Assembly (NCBI RefSeq): GCF_029887875.1
Contig: NZ_JARXRM010000046.1
Coordinates: forward strand, 163,438 to 227,437
Direction: 5' to 3'
DNA: 64,000 nt
Source: Luteimonas endophytica
Lineage (GTDB): Bacteria; Pseudomonadota; Gammaproteobacteria; Xanthomonadales; Xanthomonadaceae
The notes beneath the pieces are model-generated. The model worked only from the letters and a program-made list of their open reading frames with translations. It ran no database searches and had not been told where the DNA came from. Position numbers and translations under genes: made by a program. Below are positions 60,366 through 64,000 of this stretch, piece by piece; the first letter of the stretch is position 1, and each line of letters opens with the position of its first letter.

Positions 60366-61226
60366 TCAGCGTGCCGGCCGTTCGGGCTCGATTCCCATCG
60401 CCTCGCGGTAGCGCAGGGTCAGGGCCTGCACCTTGTCGAGGTAGTGGCGGGTTTCCGGGAACGGCGGCACGCCGCCATGCACCGCCACCGCGCCCAGCCC
60501 GGCGTTGTAGGCCGCCGCCGCCAGGGTGCGGTCGCCGTCGAACCTGCGCAGCAGCATCCGCAGGTGCCGCGCGCCGCCGTCGATCGATTGCGCCGCGGAC
60601 AGCGGATCCTCGACCCCGAGTTCGGCCGAAACCGCCGGCATCAGCTGCATCACGCCCTGCGCGCCCTTCGGCGACACGGCGCCGGCATCGAAGCCGCTTT
60701 CGGCATGCGCGATCGCGCGCAGCCACGCATCGTCGACGCCGGTGGCGCGCGCCGCGGCGCGGAACTGCGCGTCGAAGGCGTCGATGCGCGGCGCCCCGAC
60801 GCGGCCGAGGCCGGGGTGCGCCGCCTCGCCCGGCGGGGTCTGCACGGTGAACTTCAGGAGCACCCGCGATCCGGGCAGGTTGCGGGTCGAATAGACCAGC
60901 TCGCCGTCCTGCTCGCGCTCGTACAGGGTGCCGCTGAAGATGCCGAAGTTGCCCCACAGGTTGGCGGGCTTGCCGGGCGTATCGGCGACCTCGTGCGCCT
61001 CGCAGCGCGAGCCCGGCTCGGGGGCGGTGGCCAGGCTCACGGTGCCGTCGCGGACGCAGCGGTGGATCGTTCGCGTCGCCGCCGGCGCCGCGCCGCCGTA
61101 CGCCAGCAGCAGCAACGCCGCCCACGTCGCGACCACCCGGATGCCGGGCAGGGGCCTGGCGGGCGACGCCTTCCGGCCGCCGGTGTCCGCGCGTTCGGCT
61201 GGTGCGGCAGTGTCGGGACGCTTCAT
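60366..61226 (-). CDS. Lytic transglycosylase (Slt-type)
   Basis: The 286-residue protein has an N-terminal membrane anchor or signal (IRVVATWAALLLLAYGGAAP), then a region with CVRDGTVSLATAPEPGSRCE, and a goose-lysozyme-like domain with the catalytic Glu in AIAHAESGFDAGAVSPKGAQ and the motifs GVMQLMPAVS and LAAAAYNAGLGAV. It cleaves peptidoglycan glycan strands, leaving 1,6-anhydro ends. Operon with the CPXCG gene. Confidence 0.86.
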   Translation of the reverse strand: MKRPDTAAPAERADTGGRKASPARPLPGIRVVATWAALLLLAYGGAAPAATRTIHRCVRDGTVSLATAPEPGSRCEAHEVADTPGKPANLWGNFGIFSGTLYEREQDGELVYSTRNLPGSRVLLKFTVQTPPGEAAHPGLGRVGAPRIDAFDAQFRAAARATGVDDAWLRAIAHAESGFDAGAVSPKGAQGVMQLMPAVSAELGVEDPLSAAQSIDGGARHLRMLLRRFDGDRTLAAAAYNAGLGAVAVHGGVPPFPETRHYLDKVQALTLRYREAMGIEPERPAR

Positions 61227-61294
61227 GGATCCTCCAGCGCCCACTATCGGCCCCGCATCCGCAGCCTGGGGTGAATCCCTGCGATCATGCGCGC

Positions 61295-62677
61295 ATGACC
61301 ACGCCGCTCCCGTTCAGCTCACTTGCCCTGTCGCCGGCGCTGCTGCAGGGCGTCGACGCCCTCGGCTACACGGCGATGACGCCGGTGCAGGCGCAGTGCC
61401 TGCCCGCGATCCTCGACGGCCGCGACCTGGTCGCGCAGGCGCCCACCGGCAGCGGCAAGACCGCCGCGTTCGGCCTGGGGCTGCTGTCGCGGCTCGATCC
61501 CGGGCGTAGCCAGACCCAGGCGCTGGTGCTGTGCCCCACGCGCGAGCTGGCCGACCAGGTCGGCAAGCAGCTGCGCAGGCTCGCCACCGGCATCGCCAAC
61601 CTCAAGCTCTCGATCCTGTGCGGCGGCATTCCGCTCGGCCCGCAGCTGGCCTCGCTCTCGCACCCGCCGCACGTCGTGGTCGGCACGCCCGGCCGCATCC
61701 AGGAACTGGCGAAGAAGCGGGCGCTGCACCTGGGCGAGGTCCGCACGCTGGTCCTGGACGAGGCCGACCGCATGCTCGACATGGGCTTCGAGGATGCGAT
61801 CCGCGACATCGTCGCGCGCGTGCCGAAGGACCGCCAGGGGCTGCTGTTCTCGGCCACCTTCCCCGACGCGATCCGCGTGCTCGGCAATGCCATGCTGCGC
61901 GACGCGCTGGAAGTGAGCATCGACGGCGGTGCGCAGCCGGCCGCCATCGAACAGCTGTTCTTCGAGGTGGACCCCGCGCGTCGCGCACCGGCGCTGGCGG
62001 CCCTGCTGTTGCGCGATCGGCCCGAATCGGCCGTGGTGTTCTGCAATACGCGCGCCGATACGGTCGAGGTGGTCGGCTCGCTGTCGCACTATGGCTTTTC
62101 GGCGCTCGCCCTGCATGGCGACATGGAGCAGCGCGACCGCGACGAGGTGCTGGTGCGCTTCGCCAACCGCAGCTGCAGCGTGCTGGTGGCCAGCGACGTC
62201 GCCGCGCGCGGGCTGGACGTCGAGGATCTTGGCGCGGTGATCAACTACGAGCTGCCCACCGACCCCGACACCTACCTGCACCGCATCGGCCGCACCGGGC
62301 GCGCCGGCCGCGAGGGGCTGGCGCTGAGCCTGTGCGCGCCGCGCGAGCTCCCGCGCGCCAAGGCCATCGAGGAACGCCAGGGCCGGCCGCTGCGCTGGGT
62401 CCCGCTGCAGCCGCTGTCGGGCAGGGCGGGCGACGTGCCGGCCGCCGCCATGGCCACCCTGCGCATCGACGGCGGCCGCACCGACAAGCTGCGCGCCGGC
62501 GACATCGTCGGCGCGCTCACCGGCGCGGCCGGGCTGCACAAGGACGCGATCGGCAGGATCGACGTGTTCGCCACCCGCAGCTACGTCGCCATCGCCCGGC
62601 CGCAGGCGGCGAAGGCGCTGGCTGCGCTGCGCGAGGGCAGGATCAAGGGACGCAGGTTCCGCGTCAACCGGCTGTAG
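61295..62677 (+). CDS. dbpA: ATP-dependent RNA helicase DbpA
   Basis: The 460-residue DEAD-box protein shows APTGSGKTAAFG (motif I), PTRELADQ (Ia), VGTPGRI (Ib), VLDEADRMLDMGF (II), FSATFP (III), VFCNTRADT (IV), ASDVAARGLDVED (V) and HRIGRTGRAGREG (VI). A C-terminal domain (TLRIDGGRTDKLRAGDIVGA) matches the DbpA RRM that binds hairpin 92 of 23S rRNA during 50S assembly. Start at ATG 61295. Confidence 0.93.
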   Translation: MTTPLPFSSLALSPALLQGVDALGYTAMTPVQAQCLPAILDGRDLVAQAPTGSGKTAAFGLGLLSRLDPGRSQTQALVLCPTRELADQVGKQLRRLATGIANLKLSILCGGIPLGPQLASLSHPPHVVVGTPGRIQELAKKRALHLGEVRTLVLDEADRMLDMGFEDAIRDIVARVPKDRQGLLFSATFPDAIRVLGNAMLRDALEVSIDGGAQPAAIEQLFFEVDPARRAPALAALLLRDRPESAVVFCNTRADTVEVVGSLSHYGFSALALHGDMEQRDRDEVLVRFANRSCSVLVASDVAARGLDVEDLGAVINYELPTDPDTYLHRIGRTGRAGREGLALSLCAPRELPRAKAIEERQGRPLRWVPLQPLSGRAGDVPAAAMATLRIDGGRTDKLRAGDIVGALTGAAGLHKDAIGRIDVFATRSYVAIARPQAAKALAALREGRIKGRRFRVNRL

Positions 62678-62707
62678 GCAGGCGCGGCAGCGGAAGGCGG
62701 CACACGC

Positions 62708-63556
62708 CTATGCCATCTCGCAGATCAGTTCGCCGAACGCGGTGGATGCGGGCGTCTTGCCGCCGCTGCTCCAGACCAGCGAGAAATCGATCTCGGGCAG
62801 CGGCGGCAGACCGTACCGGCCGTCGATGATCCTCATCCCGGCCTCGAGGTCGTCATGGGCGATCGCGGTGATCGCCAGCCCCGCCAGCACGGCGGCGTGA
62901 ATGCCCTCCTGGCTGTGCGAGGTGAAGACGATGTGGCGCTCGATGCCGGCCTCCTCCAGCGCGCGGACGCCTACCTGCCGGTGCACGCACGGCGGCGGGT
63001 AGAACGCGAACGGCAGGGGTGCCCCGGGTGGCGGCTCGAAGGTGGCCGCGGCCACCCAGACCAGCCGCGTCCGCCGCAGCGGTCGTCCCGGCGCGGCCCC
63101 GGGGCCAGGCAGCGAGATCACCACCGCCAGGTCGAGCTCGCCGGTCCGGATCAGTGCCGGCAGGTCGAGGTTGGCGCTGATGCTGGCGTCCAGCCGCACC
63201 GCCGGGAAGTCGCGCGCAAAACGGCACAGCAGGCGCGGAAGCCGTTCGCCCATGAAGTTTTCCGGGGCGCCGAAGCGCACCGTGCCCGACAGCGGAGACG
63301 GGCGGAACCGCCGCGCCAGCGCGTCGAACGAGTGGAGAATCCGCTGCGCGTGCCGGAGCAGTTCCTCGCCGTCCTCGGTCATCGCCAGGCTGCGCGTCGT
63401 CCGCCTGAGCAGGCGCCGGCCGACCTGTTCCTCCAGGCGCCGGATCTGGTGGCTGACGGCAGACTGGGTGAGGTGTTGGCGCTGGGCCGCCCGGGTGAAG
63501 CTGCCGGTATCCGCCACGGCGACGAAGGTGCGCAACAGGGTCGGGTCGAGGTCCAT
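62708..63556 (-). CDS. LysR-family transcriptional regulator
   Basis: The 282-residue protein has an N-terminal winged helix (LLRTFVAVADTGSFTRAAQR, TQSAVSHQIRRLEEQVGRRL) and a co-inducer domain (TVRFGAPENFMGERLPRLLC; IVFTSHSQEGIHAAVLAGLA). It is divergent from the transporter gene at the end of the window, its probable target. The ATG at 63556 is preferred; the intergenic TGATTAATGATAGTC stretch is AT-rich and may hold its binding site. Confidence 0.88.
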   Translation of the reverse strand: MDLDPTLLRTFVAVADTGSFTRAAQRQHLTQSAVSHQIRRLEEQVGRRLLRRTTRSLAMTEDGEELLRHAQRILHSFDALARRFRPSPLSGTVRFGAPENFMGERLPRLLCRFARDFPAVRLDASISANLDLPALIRTGELDLAVVISLPGPGAAPGRPLRRTRLVWVAAATFEPPPGAPLPFAFYPPPCVHRQVGVRALEEAGIERHIVFTSHSQEGIHAAVLAGLAITAIAHDDLEAGMRIIDGRYGLPPLPEIDFSLVWSSGGKTPASTAFGELICEMA

Positions 63557-63676
63557 CGCGGGTGGATAAATGACGTTGATTAATGATAGTCGAGAAATTA
63601 AATCATTTCCGTCATCGGAAGGTCTTGCCGAGAATGCCGCTCCCCGTTCGAAGCGCGCCTGCGCTGCCCGGAGCCA

Positions 63677-64000
63677 TGGCCACGACACGCGCCAGCCACG
63701 ACACGGCCGCCTTGACGGCCGTTTCCCTGTCCTCGCTGATGTTCGGCCTGGAGATCTCCAGCGTGCCGGTGATCCTGCCGACGCTGGAGCGCCAGTTGCC
63801 TGCGGACTTCGCGCAGATGCAGTGGATCATGAACGCCTACACGCTCGCCTGCACCTCGGTATTGATGGCGGTCGGCACCTTGGGCGATCGGTACGGCCGC
63901 AAGCGCATCTTCGTCGCCGGACTGCTCCTGTTCGGGCTGGCCTCGCTGGTCTGCGGGCTGGCGGACAGCGCCTGGACGCTGGTCGCCGCGCGCTTCCTGC
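63677..64000 (+). CDS. MFS transporter (DHA2-like), partial, cut by window end
   Basis: Only the first 108 codons are present. They encode two or three membrane helices and the signature MQWIMNAYTLACTSVLMAVG then GTLGDRYGRKRIFVAG (motif A between helices 2 and 3), typical of 14-helix drug/H+ antiporters. An alternative in-frame ATG lies at 63635. Divergent from a LysR regulator, as is common for efflux genes. Confidence 0.85.

Overview
The window is chromosomal DNA of a high-GC gammaproteobacterium, most likely a member of the Lysobacteraceae (Xanthomonadaceae), near Luteimonas, Lysobacter or Xanthomonas. The pointers are an XAC0095-family gene, a class II ribonucleotide reductase split into NrdJa and NrdJb, an Elm1-like protein, and dispersed palindromes containing GTAGGAGCGGCCATGGCCGCGA-type arms. 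The genus call is an inference.

Layout. 1-800: decayed RHS sequence running into an IS5-type transposase fragment. 0.8-12 kb: ordinary housekeeping and envelope genes (Elm1-like, nitroreductase, YceI, pirin, lipoprotein hydrolase, M17 aminopeptidase coupled to a HAD phosphatase, AI-2E exporter family, a YqjD/YqjE-like stress trio, a Deg-type protease), punctuated by three long REP-type inverted repeats. 12-16.3 kb: nrdJa, a histone H1-like gene and nrdJb, with a promoter and NrdR-like box upstream. 16.3-19.7 kb: an AT-richer accessory island. It holds a TIR domain fused to a DnaB-like domain that has lost its ATPase residues, facing a coupled three-gene operon that includes a TIGR04255-type protein. 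19.7-30 kb: a patchwork of duplicated fragments, REP elements and broken genes (hipA with an internal deletion, a LysR 3' fragment, an XAC0095 fragment) around intact genes (alaE, an S41 peptidase, a LysR/aldo-keto reductase pair). It also contains a small RNA that looks like the phage C4 antisense RNA, ahead of an XAC0095 gene. 30-35.6 kb: a complete His-Xaa-Ser (hxsDBCA) cassette with two radical SAM enzymes, next to a DUF2188 protein, a lipoprotein and a Tat-exported papain-like cysteine peptidase. 36-47.7 kb: orphan proteins, lipoproteins, an L,D-transpeptidase, a Tat amidohydrolase, a PQQ-type sugar dehydrogenase, DUF2254 and rluF. 47.9-64 kb: regulators, cold-shock protein, an Rrf2/thioredoxin-reductase-like pair, a TonB receptor operon with PepSY proteins, lytic transglycosylase, dbpA, and a LysR regulator divergent from an MFS transporter that runs off the window.

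The strongest leads are the TIR/pseudo-DnaB protein with the facing TIGR04255 operon (possible antiphage module sitting directly behind nrdJb), the Hxs peptide-modification cassette with its neighbouring peptidase, and the C4-like antisense RNA that appears to control a chromosomal XAC0095 gene. Functions were read from sequence motifs by eye; no database search was run.
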